A DNA stretch of 64,000 bases from Hanleya hanleyi (taxonomy: Eukaryota > Mollusca > Polyplacophora > Lepidopleurida > Hanleyidae), in contig JAVTVY010018910.1 in the NCBI GenBank assembly GCA_036873755.1, positions 1 to 64,000 on the forward strand. The letters are read 5' to 3'. Made by a program: the position numbers and the translations under genes. The notes beneath the pieces were generated by a model that saw only the letters and a program-made list of their open reading frames with translations, had not been told where the DNA came from and did not search any database. Position 1 is the stretch's first letter. Every line of letters begins with the position of its first letter. Shown here in pieces: positions 8,720 through 18,899 of this stretch.

Positions 8720-8788
8720 GCAGTCGCGAATGATGGATAACTTGTCTGCTTCTTGATAAAACGACCCGGGTTCAATTCCCACTAGGAC
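8720..8788 (+). pseudogene. tRNA-Arg-like relic in right inverted repeat
   Basis: Mirror copy of the left relic. The B box GGTTCAATTCC is perfect and ATGGATAAC of the A box remains, but the A-box start is degraded (GCGAATGATGG). Its presence in both arms shows that the tRNA-like unit belongs to the element and is not a chance host tRNA gene. Confidence 0.55.
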
Positions 8789-9127
8789 AATTTCCATTCT
8801 GCCACTATATGGAGAAACTGAGGGTTCCCCACTGCCCATTTAACGTGGGCAAATAAATGGCGATATTGTCGGGGACCCTGTACAGGCCATTGATGCTTCG
8901 GAAGGGCTGATAAAGGCTATCTATTCTCATGTAGAGGGCCGGACATTGCCGGAGATGACCGGGCATTGCCGGAGATGACCGGACATTACCGGAGATTGCC
9001 GAACATTCCAGATGATTCTCCCCGCTCGGAAGTGACGTCATACGGGACAGCGCCCCCTGACGGAAAAAAGGGAAACCAAGAGTTACCTCCCTGGAAAAGG
9101 GGCAGTACCCGTCTTCTTACTACTACT

Positions 9128-9200
9128 TACGGCCGTAGTTTGCCGCCAGTGTACGATATTTATCCCATAATTTTAAGAAGGGTGTCCCTAATCAGCATTG
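9128..9200 (+). repeat. Dispersed repeat family A, remainder after the Polinton-like insertion
   Basis: TACGGCCGTAGTTTGCC continues the family-A motif CTACGCTCGTATTTTGC seen at 44,705. If the element and one TACGG are removed, the two flanks form one uninterrupted family-A stretch. The match fades within about 60 bases. Confidence 0.6.
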
Positions 9201-10555
9201 AAATACTAGTCCTGGGAAACCAATTATAAAGAAGTGCCCATTTAGAGGGACCTGTACGGACGTCCCCGTTTGGCACATTTGGAGCACCTGTGTGAGTTGG
9301 TATGTGATGGGGGTCTGCGTAGGGCAGGGAAGGGGGAAGGGGGACGAACAAATAGATAGTAGCCGACTGACCAGCCAATTCATATTTACTCGACTTTTAT
9401 AGCTAAATTTAAAAAAAAGTTATAATCGGGTTTTCTTTCTCATCTATAAGCTTTTATTGGTTACCGGCACATGGGCCACTCTTTTCTGAACTCTATTCCC
9501 CGTTTGATTGCTCCTTCGCCGAATCGAAAATTAAAGTACGATAAAACAAGGCATACAAATCGGTCACCGGATTCCAGATCAAGGTTTGAGTGCCGAAAGT
9601 TCAGATTGATAATTGGTCGCACAGAGATGGCGCTCCTTACAGTATGGTTTTTTGCCCAAACAAGCAAACAAGTGGTCAGAAATATCAAAAGTCATTGTTG
9701 GTGAAGCAAAAATGGTTCTGCATTTGCTTTTTTCATTTGGAAGTGAGAGAAAATAACCCATAAAAAACTCCTTCTTGGAAATACAACGCAATAAATTAGA
9801 CCTCCGTACCTCTCACGGTAGCAGATTGATATTCGTTTAGTTATATATTTTTCCCCAAAACTCAAGCACGCGACCGAACTACGTGACCTAGAAACTTAAT
9901 TTGCATATTTTTGGTCGTCAATTTACATACCATATACCTAGTATGAGTTGCTTGTATTCTGGTATATTGAAAAGAATAACGACGTGCGTGTACCTGTGCT
10001 CGTGAATGGGTGCGCAGGGGAATGTGTGTGTGTGGGGGGGATGTTGCCGGGGGAGGGGGGTGGGGGGCTGAGCAGATAATGGGCACAGGAAATAGTTCGG
10101 GATCCTGCAAATTATATACTTATACGGCCGATCAAATTGTAGCTTTGAGCCATTTTCAAGAGCCTTCAGTTACACAATTAAAGCTTCAGTTATAGTTATT
10201 AGGCTTTGTCTTTATTCTGTCGCTATATCGTGTGAAACAACTACGAGATGCAGTTGAAAGCCGATTCACTCACGTATTTTGGCGCGCAATTTTAGTCGAC
10301 TGGGTGTTGATCTTAACTTAGGAAACAAGTATTTGGCTTCTCTGTACAAATCCAATCGTATTTAATCTCAGAACAGCACTTTTATCGTCGACAACGCCGT
10401 CAGAATAACAGGCCCGCACACTTTCGTCGGAACAACACAGTTATTCCTCTTGTTTGTTAGCAAATACCAGCATCGTAGTGCTTGTTTACTCTATATTATT
10501 TTAATCTAACAGCTTTCTCGTAATTTTTCAGCAATATATACTGTATGATTATATT
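9201..10555. other. Intronic DNA without recognised genes
   Basis: Only short open frames occur. A G-rich/TG tract (10,015-10,070) and low-complexity pieces are present; nothing else recognised. Confidence 0.5.
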
Positions 10556-10559
10556 TGAA

Positions 10560-10561
10560 CG

Positions 10562-10602
<41 letters not shown>

Positions 10603-11172
10603 CGTGTGGTGGTGTGGTGGTGGTGGTGGTGGTGGTGGTGCTGAGCGCAGTTACGCCCTAACGCCCTAACGTCTTCTATGCTTAGTCCCATTATGTCTTA
10701 ACGCCATGATTCAATCAGTTGAGAGGAAGAAAGTTCAACACGTTCTCAAGTTTTCATATAGCTTATTATCCCCTCCATCACATCATACCCACGGTGGGGT
10801 TCCACGTTCCAGTGTGGTTATGATGTGATGATCATAAACTATATGAAAACTTGTGAACGAGTTCATCTTTCTTTCTCTCAACTGAGGTCATCGTGGCGTT
10901 AAGACATAACGGGGATCGGTATAGAAGACGTTGAGGCTTCAAGGCGTCAGCAACGCCATCGCCACCACCACCACCACCACCGCCGCCACCACCACAAACA
11001 ACCACAAAACACACCACACACAACACACTCACACAAAAACACACACCACCACCACCACCACCACCGCCACCACCACAAACAACCACCAGATACACCACAC
11101 ACAACACACTCACACAAACACACACACCACCACCACCACCACCACACACCACACACACACACACACACACAG
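10560..11172. mobile_element. Foldback element with microsatellite-tipped arms
   Basis: Arms 10,650-10,770 and 10,835-10,955 are inverted copies sharing AACGTCTTCTAT, TTATGTCTTAACGCCA, CAGTTGAGAG and CAAGTTTTCATATAG. They enclose a smaller dyad built on CATCACATCATA / TATGATGTGATG. Outside the arms, (TG)n(TGG)n on the left mirrors (CCA)n(CA)n on the right. The right tract is enlarged by a duplicated ~80-bp unit. Open frames of poly-His/Thr or Gly/Cys/Val across it are repeat artefacts. Confidence 0.75.
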
Positions 11173-11529
11173 GTAACTCTGCCAGGTAGCCAGATCGAAC
11201 TTTTGATTGGAAAGCTTTCAGCGTTCATGTGTAATACTGAACGTAGCATGTTCATGCTCTATTATAGATGCAGAAGAGCTTTTACTTAACTCAAGATGAA
11301 TACAATTTTACAATTGAACATGAGGTTTAATTGGAACAATAAGCTTACGATCATCAGGTATAATATAGACATTTATCATATCTCAGAGAAGCATGTAGAC
11401 TTTTGATTGGCTGACAGACCTCATGTGTGATGCTGTATTGTCAACTTGCTGGTCGAATATATATCGTATACCCCCGTCGCCAAGGGCAACGAACAGGTGT
11501 TCACTAGATTCCATCGTCTGCTAAACAAA

Positions 11530-12950
11530 ATGGCTGAATCAGGCAAACGTTTCGCGTCTCACACGGACGATGAAGTTGTTGAAAAGCGGGCTAATATTAT
11601 TCCCAGCAACACAAAAAAATCGAACAAAGCGTCCGCCAGAACTTTGAAGTATTACCTGAAAGAGAAGGGACAGAGTGAAGAATTCGAAGGATTCTCGGCC
11701 GAGAGGTTAGCAGAGGTACTCAGTCATTTTTATTTGGATTCCCGAAAACAAGACGGAGAATTGTACAAAACATCCACTCTCGAAAACTTTCGACATTCTC
11801 TGAATCGTTACCTGAAGGCCCCACCGTATTTGAAAACTTTCGATTTGATTAGAAATTCGGAGTTTAATGAAGCCAACGAGTGCTTCAAAACCGCACTTGC
11901 AGAGTTGAAGGCATCTGGAAAAGGCGACACCGATCATTATGAGCCCATAAACGAGTCCGATCGTTGTAAACTCTACAAGTCTGTTCTCATGTCCCCAAAA
12001 ACCCCAACTGGGCTTGCAAATAAAGTTCAGTTCGATGTACGTCTGTTCTTCTTTAGAAGGGGAGTGGAGAATATGGAAAAGATGACAAAAAACACATTCA
12101 TCATCAAGCGGGACCCGAAAACTGGGCAGAGGTATGTGAAAAAAAGGAGGATGAACTCACAAAAAATCGCCGGGCCCAGCAAAAAGAGGGTGTTACCGGA
12201 TTCATGCCTGAAGAAGAAGGTTCCCCGTTCTGTCCTGTTGCTTCATTCGAAAGTTATATCTCCAAACTCCATCCGAAATGTGATCGCTTGTGGCAGTACC
12301 CGGTTGATAGTTTCCTCGACGACGATAAAGTTTGGTATTATAACAAACCTATTGGGAAACACCGCTTGGCAGCCTTCATGACCAACCTGGGCACTCGTCT
12401 GAAACTTTCTGAACCATACACTAACCACAGTATACGAGCAACCGGCATCACCATCCGTGGTAGAAACAACTATTCAGCATCTCAAATAATGGCTGTCACA
12501 GGTCACAGATCTGTCTCGTCGCTGTCGGTTTACCAGCGAGTAAGTGATGGCGAGAAACTGCAAATGGGCCACACGGTTGCGTCAGTAGCCTTTCCTGACA
12601 CGATGGGTTCAACCCGAAAGACGAATACCGGTACGCATACAGTTCCAGTAAATGTTCTTGTCAAACCCCATCCTGCAGAAACTGTGACATCATCTTCTCA
12701 GTACCCTGCACCCACGTCAAATGATGCCACGTCGGCCGTGTTACACACCCAGGCCCAGGATGTACGAGCAGAAGGCCATGCCGACGACTTTGATTTTGAT
12801 CTTAATCAGCTGTTTTGTGAATTCGACAGCACCGCTGTCCCGCCCACATCGTGTTACATTCCCACAGCTATCCTGGTCACCGCAAATCCCTCAGCGCCAA
12901 TGTTCAATAACTGCACAATAAATGCAATCAACATCATCGTGCGAAAATGA
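11530..12950 (+). CDS. Crypton-type tyrosine recombinase (DUF3504-like), one frameshift
   Basis: The start chosen is ATG at 11,530 (CAAAATGG context); the frame is open from 11,446. The N-terminal DNA-binding region (ASARTLKYYLKEKGQ ... TLENFRHSLNRYLKAPP) leads to a catalytic core. Likely active residues are Arg in FFFRRGVENM, the H-x-x-R of NHSIRATG, the GH of VTGHRSVSSL and Tyr in SVYQRV. This matches Crypton recombinases and the related KIAA1958/ZMYM/QRICH1 domains. Reading shifts by one frame at the A7 run (12,139-12,145), splitting it into 11,530-12,145 and 12,146-12,950. A homopolymer sequencing error or a real inactivating indel are both possible. An acidic tail after the catalytic Tyr is unassigned. 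Cryptons have no inverted repeats, and none are seen. Confidence 0.8.
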
Positions 12951-13630
12951 AGCAAATACCTATACTTCTGCCAAATTGTGCAGGACAGTTTGATTTTTCC
13001 GATTTTTCTCTCGAACTGTAAATTTAAGTCAGTTCATGTTGGTCCTTCTCCTGTATGATGTTATGGAAACATGACACAAGTGACACTGTCGAGTGACACG
13101 GTGTTGAATTATAGACAGAATGGAAATGTAACAGTTCACACGTGTATTTGAAACTTACATATCCACGCAACAGATGTGAATCCGGAACGGGTCTTTCGAT
13201 GTATTTATTAACAAAAGGTATATAATCTAGATATTATACTCGTCGATGGCTATTAAATATTAAATATGAAATTGAGATTAAGCTTAATGTTCCAGTATTT
13301 TATACGTTTCTGATTTTCAGAATAGAACATAAGAGATGAAGCTGAATTTGAAGTTAGATTGTTCATTCTTTATCACCGAAGCCCACCAGTATTTCACACG
13401 GAAACCGGGTTCATTGTTCACGGATTACAGTATATGTTATCGTTATCTTTGCTCCTCCCTTAGTACGTTTTAAAGATGAGGATTGTAAAAATGATACATT
13501 TGTCTTTGTGTTCATTTTTTCCGGTGCATGCTGTGGATCGTTCTGAAACCAGTGCAAGTCCGATCGAAGTCCGTTCCATTATGTCGGCCTTGAAGTCCAA
13601 AGTGATTCTTAATGCTCTGAGATATGATAA
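12951..13630. other. Non-coding, 3' flank of the recombinase
   Basis: AT-rich sequence with no recognised gene. Several TATTAAATATTAAATATG-type runs occur near 13,250. Confidence 0.4.
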
Positions 13631-13633
13631 ATT

Positions 13634-13772
13634 CGTTATACATCGCCCTTCCGGGGTAATACGGGATGAGATTTGGTTTCTCTCGCCATATTTTTCCTCG
13701 GCTGCGCCTCGGAAAAATATGGCGAGAGAAACCAAATCTCATCCCGTATTATCCCGGAAGGGCGACGTATAA
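13634..13772. repeat. Near-perfect long hairpin (about 62-bp stem, 13-base loop)
   Basis: The left arm from GTTATACATCGCCC to CCATATTTTTCC is followed by TCGGCTGCGCCTC and then its near-exact complement, ending GGGCGACGTATAAC. Mismatches are few (ACATCGCC vs GGCGACGT, GGGGTAAT vs ATTATCCC). It could be a MITE-like foldback or a source of a long hairpin RNA. It lies in the same intron as the Crypton. Confidence 0.9.
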
Positions 13773-14039
13773 CTAATAATATCTTCGTTGTACCTCACAT
13801 CAATATGTAATAGTGTGATAATTGTCAGGTACAGTATACCTTCAGGACACTAGCTTTGAAATGGACTATAGTTTTAGGAAGCTGGACTGTAGTATACGTG
13901 TGATATACATGTATATTTTGGGTGAGTCTCATTAATAAATTGTGGATTTACCATATTAAATCTGTCATTATTTTCTGCAATAATTACTGGAATTTTCTAG
14001 CATGAATTCATATATACATGTATATCATACACAAGCGTA

Positions 14040-14300
14040 TAGTCCACCATTCAATATTCAGCCGTAGTCCATCAAAAAATCTCCGCGTCCATAATCCAAA
14101 GTCTTAATTCTTATAACAGCAATATCACCAAATTAAATAAGAATCATAGTACACGTAAACATAGACCAGTTTACTACAAGAGAAAAGCGGTCGAAAAAAT
14201 TCAATGATGCCGGTAAAGACGTCATCATGTTCCAAAAATATCAAATCCGTACCACTGATATAAGTATTACCAAACCATATGGCAGTATATGTTCTGTCAT
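14040..14300 (+). repeat. Dispersed repeat family A copy
   Basis: Contains TCAGCCGTAGTCCATCAA, CCGCGTCCATAATCCAAAG, AGAGAAAAGCGGTCG and CAATGATGCCGG in the same order as the copy at 44,279-44,772. A short further fragment (AAGCGTCTGGTCCGTC ... CAGCCGTCGTCCATC) is at 15,088-15,140. Confidence 0.75.
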
Positions 14301-15687
14301 AATGGCTGTAAAAGTCATTTCAAAGGTATTGTATATTTATTATACAGTTGAAATTGTAAATATATTCATTTCATGTAGTAAATATATCTATTTAATGTAG
14401 CAAATATATTTATTGCTTTATATAACTGGACTCCATAATAGTAGAACCTCGAATACCAGTATACATTTCTGATGTAGAACAATTTGTTGTGTGCAGTACT
14501 TATATAGTTCTATTTCTATTTCTTATAGAAACTGCTGCCCTCCATTTTGTCCGTTACCTACCCTACCTCTTATGAACAGAACTATAATATATGTTTTATG
14601 GTTTTCTGTTTTTTTGAACCCCCGTCAACCCCTTGGTTTAAATCCGAATAGCAGTGGCAGAAAATGACGAATCTATCCACGGAATAAACGGAGGGTGTGG
14701 GGTGGGGGGGGGGAGAGATTTATCTTAATGTCACACTCAAGTTTGTTTCACTCATATGGTGACAGTCAATTTGGTTGGTGGAGGAAGCTGGAGTACCCTG
14801 AATAAACGGAAAAGAACTGAAGTCATTTTGTATTTGAGGTAGGGGCTAGATCTGGAAATATGTTGAGACTATTATATTTTTTTTTCATTATACACAAAAT
14901 CTCAGTTACCAGAGCAGCCGATCTTTTTTGTTTCCTACTAATAATAATAAACGCTAACACAAATTGACTCCAAATAGTAACAAGCCATATGTATCCATCA
15001 TAGAATAATAATACAGAAAATAAAGGTAAACATATCAACCATCTGTTAATCAAACAGAAATAAAAGGAAATAATCCTATATATATAAATATAAGCGTCTG
15101 GTCCGTCTTTCATTATTCAGCCGTCGTCCATCAAAGAATCTCCCCGTCAATAACCGAGTGAACTAGAAACAATTGCTCATTTATTCGACTCCTCTTCGAA
15201 AAAGTTTAGTTTAATTTAAAGGGGCCAGTAATTTCCACGGAAAATCGTGTTTTCGGAATGTGTATTATATCGAATTTGTCTTGCCTGGAAAGGCATAGAA
15301 GTATTTATTCGTCAATGCTACTTCTACTGTTTCATAAGAGACGATGTCGAAAAATTAATTAAAACAATCGCAAAATTGGTAGAAAAAAATAGGAAAGAAT
15401 AGCCACTGTGACGTCATCATGGCGGCCATCTTGGAATGTTTAACATTTTCTTGTAGAGATTGATCCAAATATTTAGTATACAAAGCTTTAGCCCTCTACC
15501 CCAATGGGTAACGAAAATAAATAAGAGGGATCGAAATCCTTCCTTCTCTCGATGATGGGACAGACCCCAGATCGCCCAAATATGGTAAGGTTAAATTCCT
15601 CATCTTCTTTCTCTTTGTACTGGGAATATGATCCGATATCTCAGGCATTCAGTTGGAAATATTATATTTAAATTTGATTTCTTGCAG
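14301..15687. other. Intronic DNA, no recognised gene
   Basis: Apart from the family-A fragment at 15,088 and a short G run near 14,705, I see no coding, RNA or repeat structure. The stretch ends at the TTTGATTTCTTGCAG acceptor of the next exon. Confidence 0.5.
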
Positions 15688-15778
15688 GTTGTTTTGGAAG
15701 CGAGTAGAGGATATGGTGCTTGGAGCGATATAGCAGTTGATGACGTGGTCCTCACCAATCAGCCATGTACAAGGTTAG
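15688..15778 (+). CDS. MAM-domain protein, exon completing the MAM domain
   Basis: Acceptor TTTGATTTCTTGCAG precedes, and donor GTAAGGAG follows at 15,779. The 30 codons encode VVLEASRGYG, then DIAVDDVVLTNQPC. This is the last strand of a MAM domain with its hallmark Glu-x-x-x-Gly, Ile-Ala-x-Asp-Asp and closing Cys. Entry is phase 0, matching the exit of the exon at 1-109, and exit is phase 1, typical of the border of an extracellular module. An alternative donor at 15,774 is weaker. This is the best-supported host exon in the window. Confidence 0.85.
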
Positions 15779-16559
15779 GTAAGGAGATCTAAATTAAGGC
15801 CAACAGCATGGCAAATTAGTAAATATCATTGTGATGTGAAATAAAATAGTCCCCACCCCTCCCAGGCTTGGTAGGGTTAACAGTATATTATTCAGATCTA
15901 CAAAGATTGACATCAAGCAATCTATCTGCCAATCTAGCAACCTTGTTTTCATAGCCATGAATATTCAAGGGAAATGCTGAAAATGTTCTCATAGTAACTA
16001 ATACTAACATGAGGCACCACAGGTGCTACAACTCCTCAGCCCCTTAACAGTCTAGACCAAGATGTTTTTATGGGTGTAGAAGTTTGGATGCATAGCAGGG
16101 AGTTATGGCATGCGAAATGCAAACCCAAGCCACAACTCGGACAAATGAACGGATGAATACACTGACACACGGACGGATGGACAGGCAATCGAAGCCAGTT
16201 CATCTCAGAGAAGTTAAAGTATCTGTATGTAACACAGCAAGGAAGCAATCAGAGATTGCTCAATTGTATGACCCCCCACGCTTCCGCTTTAATCCAACAC
16301 TGCCCCGCCATTGTTCTGTTTTGTATTGGTCAGTAATTTTTTCGGCATGCCTCGCATAATACATATTCCAAGTATCGACCAACAAGTAATAATACAATGT
16401 TTTGATGCAAGATGATCGCCAGGGCTTTCGCCAAATCCGAAAATGTGACCTGGTTATGAGACCTAGATTCCTTGAAAGTATATTGTGGTGAAATTATGAA
16501 GCGATCAGCGAACTTTGAATTTTGCACCCAATTCACTCTTTTTGGGGCAATTTCATACT

Positions 16560-17360
16560 TCAGGACCTATGTGGTCTGCTTTGGAATGTAGAATAACAAT
16601 TTTATAGCCATTTTCCCAGTCCAAATTGGTTATGGACTGAGATGCAGCCTGAGCAAAATAAATATATCCCATTCACTTAGGTTTGATGAACAAAAGGCCA
16701 CAACTCTTGAAAATATAACCGAAAAGCATAGAAACTTCACGCTGCACAACTACTGACCACAAATCGTGCAAATTCCATACTTGTCCATACAAAATTAACC
16801 GCGACCCAGCCTGGACAAGTCCCAATTCACAAAGATTTCAAGAACAAAGGGCCATAACTCTTGAAAATATATGCGAAACGCAGAGAAACTTCACGGCGCA
16901 CAACTACAGGGTACTGACCACATATCCTGCAAATTTCAAAATTGTCCATACAATATTAACCAAGATCCAGCCCGGATAAGTCCCAATTCACGAACATTTC
17001 AGGAACAAAGGGTCATACCTCTTGAAAATATAAGCGAAATGGGGAGAAACTTTCCGCTGCACAACTGTGGGGCACTGATCACATATCATGCACATTTCGT
17101 ACTTGTTCATACAATATTAACCAAGATCCAGCCCGGACAAGTCCCATTCCCAGAGATTCAGAAAAAGGACTCTTGAAAATTATTCCGGAACTCGGAAAAA
17201 AACCCCTCTACGATGCACAACTACGAGGCACTGGCCACATTCCATGCAAGTTTCAATCCTGTCCATCAAATATTAACCGAGATATCGCGCGGACAAGATA
17301 TTTGGACGGACAGACGGACGGACGCCCCGACGGACGGACGGATGGACGGACGGACGGACA
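16560..17360 (+). repeat. Tandem repeat of ~155-bp units ending in a GGAC microsatellite
   Basis: CTTGAAAATATAAGCGAAA-like anchors at about 16,708, 16,861, 17,021 and 17,173 give four or more units. Each has CTGCACAACTA, TACAATATTAACC and AGATCCAGCCCGGACAAG. The array ends in a (GGAC)n tract (17,308-17,360). I see no conserved protein; open frames through it are repeat artefacts. Confidence 0.8.
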
Positions 17361-17361
17361 A

Positions 17362-17493
17362 AGCGATCGCTATATGCATAATATCGCATCGCATAATTAC
17401 TCTTAGTTTGATGCGTATGGATAAGATAGCGATCGCTATATGCATAATATCGCATCGCATAATTACTCTTAGTTTCATGCGTATGGATAAGCT
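17362..17493 (+). repeat. 66-bp tandem duplication
   Basis: Two copies beginning AGCGATCGCTATATGCATAA start at 17,362 and 17,428 and differ at only one or two bases. Near-identity implies a recent duplication. The palindrome GCGATCGC opens each copy. Confidence 0.85.
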
Positions 17494-17568
17494 ACATCTG
17501 TATAATCATTTGATACTCTTGTGCATTCTTAAAGAGTTGAATATCACAGCAGTTGATTTTATTTTCAG

Positions 17569-17607
17569 CATTTGAAGACCCCACAACACTAGATCTAACC
17601 AGCAATG
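17569..17607 (+). CDS. Candidate 13-codon linker exon of the MAM-domain gene
   Basis: Acceptor TTGATTTTATTTTCAG precedes and donor GTAAAA follows. Read from phase 1, it encodes a short acidic Thr/Ser-containing spacer (FEDPTTLDLTSN). Phase 1 in and phase 1 out fit the preceding exon's exit. There is no domain homology, so the call rests on splice sites, phase and length divisible by three. Confidence 0.5.
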
Positions 17608-18802
17608 GTAAAAAATATAATTGGAAAAAATGTATGGAGAATTCATATCAATATAGTTAAACCTCAGGTATGAATAACAGATGATCATGTAATAAAAGAA
17701 ATAACTTTCTTAGCTGATGAAAGTATTTATAATGAACTTGGTTCAGTTTATTTCTTGAACAAAATATCTAGTTCTTACTGAAATCTGAACAATATCTTAC
17801 AAACAGGGGCGATAACTCCAGTTTGAAAAGAAAAACACCGTAATTACCTCCCCTGTCATGCCTTGCGCTAATTTCGTTGTGTGACGTTTTCTGTTGAAAA
17901 TTTCAACAAAATTAGTCATTACGCTCCAGTAAAAGATAACAATAAGGGATACCAGCTCCAAATAGTATTAGAGTACATAACAGGTTGCTTAAAGCTGTAA
18001 GTAGATGTTTGAATTTCTAACAGAATGAACAAAAAGACTGTTGTTGTTGTTGCTACCATGGCTGGATTTTTACTATAAATAAAAGTTATAATGCGGCCAT
18101 GGCACATTTCGAAGCATGCGGCGGATTTGAGAAACAAAGTTTCATATTTGAATGACCTATCGCTATCTTTCCTGAAGTATGTTTTAGAGGACTTGTTATG
18201 CGAGACACCGCTTGTAAACTGCCAGACCACAGTTCATTTTACAACTGAAAATTCAAGTCCGCCTGACAGCAACACGTGGAGACTACTTTCGGTTTTGACA
18301 GATCTCACAGGTTCCTACAATTCTGTGACAAGACGAAGTACAAGTTGCCCCTTTCCGATAAAATAGGCATTTATTATCGTTCAAATTCATTCTGTGAAAT
18401 TTTAGACGAAATAACAAGTCGATTTTCACAGTTTTAAAGTCGGACTATTTTTTTTTCTCAACAGCGTAGGGATACGACAGTTGTGGCAATCTTGTATCGG
18501 TGGCCTCAAGTCTTTCATCCCGGGTAATTTACTGTATATCTGACACGGTGTTCTCGGTGGATGTTTCGTGGTTCGGACAGAGCACTTTCTAGCCAAATGC
18601 ACAAAAATCAGATATCAGGACTCGATACCATGTTGCTGGTTTTAATGTGGATGTTGACTGTCACTGTAATAATTAAGAAGCTCCGAAGGGTATATAGTTC
18701 ATGTTGGACCTACATTAGATCTAAGTTGTGTTCATACATCCTATATGAATGAGTCACTTGCAATACCATACTACTGAATATGCAAATGATTATATACTTT
18801 AG

Positions 18803-18891
18803 ACCAAACCAATGGCCAGTCCTGCCCTACACCGAATGAACCAATGGCAGACATACAACTTTATTATGGAGCTCTTGAAGGCTACATGACA
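18803..18891 (+). CDS. Candidate exon of the MAM-domain gene
   Basis: Acceptor TATATACTTTAG precedes, and donor GTAAGAGT (18,892) or GTATGT (18,897) follows. Only phase 1 is open. It encodes QTNGQSCPTPNEPMADIQLYYG and a few more residues, plausible for an extracellular linker with one Cys. Exit would be phase 0, which does not match the phase-1 exon at 22,579, so another exon must lie between, or this exon ends the frame at the in-frame TAG about 30 bases on. Unrecognised domain. Confidence 0.4.
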
Positions 18892-18899
18892 GTAAGAGT

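Larger units (their letters stand above)
442..9127. mobile_element. Polinton/Maverick (adintovirus)-like element carrying only virion genes
   Basis: An 8.7-kb element bounded by inverted repeats that begin AGTAGTAGTAAGAAGAC at 442 and end with the complement at 9,127. It has a TACGG(T/C) target duplication and sits inside a family-A repeat. The centre (3.1-7.3 kb) holds seven minus-strand genes in the order expected for a Polinton/adintovirus structural block: membrane protein, X-like, 221-residue protein, penton-like, pVI-like, major capsid, adenain-type protease. No protein-primed polymerase, RVE integrase or FtsK/HerA ATPase is visible, and there is no room for them, since the genes fill the space between the arms. 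Breaks in the penton and major capsid genes show this is an old, inactive copy (or that the assembly has indels). Typical Polintons are 15-20 kb. This one is either an internal-deletion derivative or a non-autonomous structural-gene satellite. Confidence 0.85.
7330..9127 (-). repeat. Right terminal inverted repeat of the Polinton-like element
   Basis: Same modules as the left arm in reverse order, but shorter, lacking the extra 600 bp and one tandem unit. Its inner end has three copies of a roughly 48-bp unit built on CCGGATGTAGGCGCGGACGT (7,340-7,445). It directly abuts the first structural gene, so this arm probably supplies the promoter of the gene block. Confidence 0.8.

Noticed and set aside
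10931..11255. Open frames of poly-Thr/His (plus) and Gly/Val/Cys/Trp (minus)
   Set aside because: They are translations of (CCA)n and (CA)n microsatellites in the foldback arms.
15535..15585. Possible 21-base exon before GTAAGG near 15,582
   Set aside because: Too short and encodes nothing that fits the MAM domain, which is already complete by joining 1-109 to 15,688-15,778.
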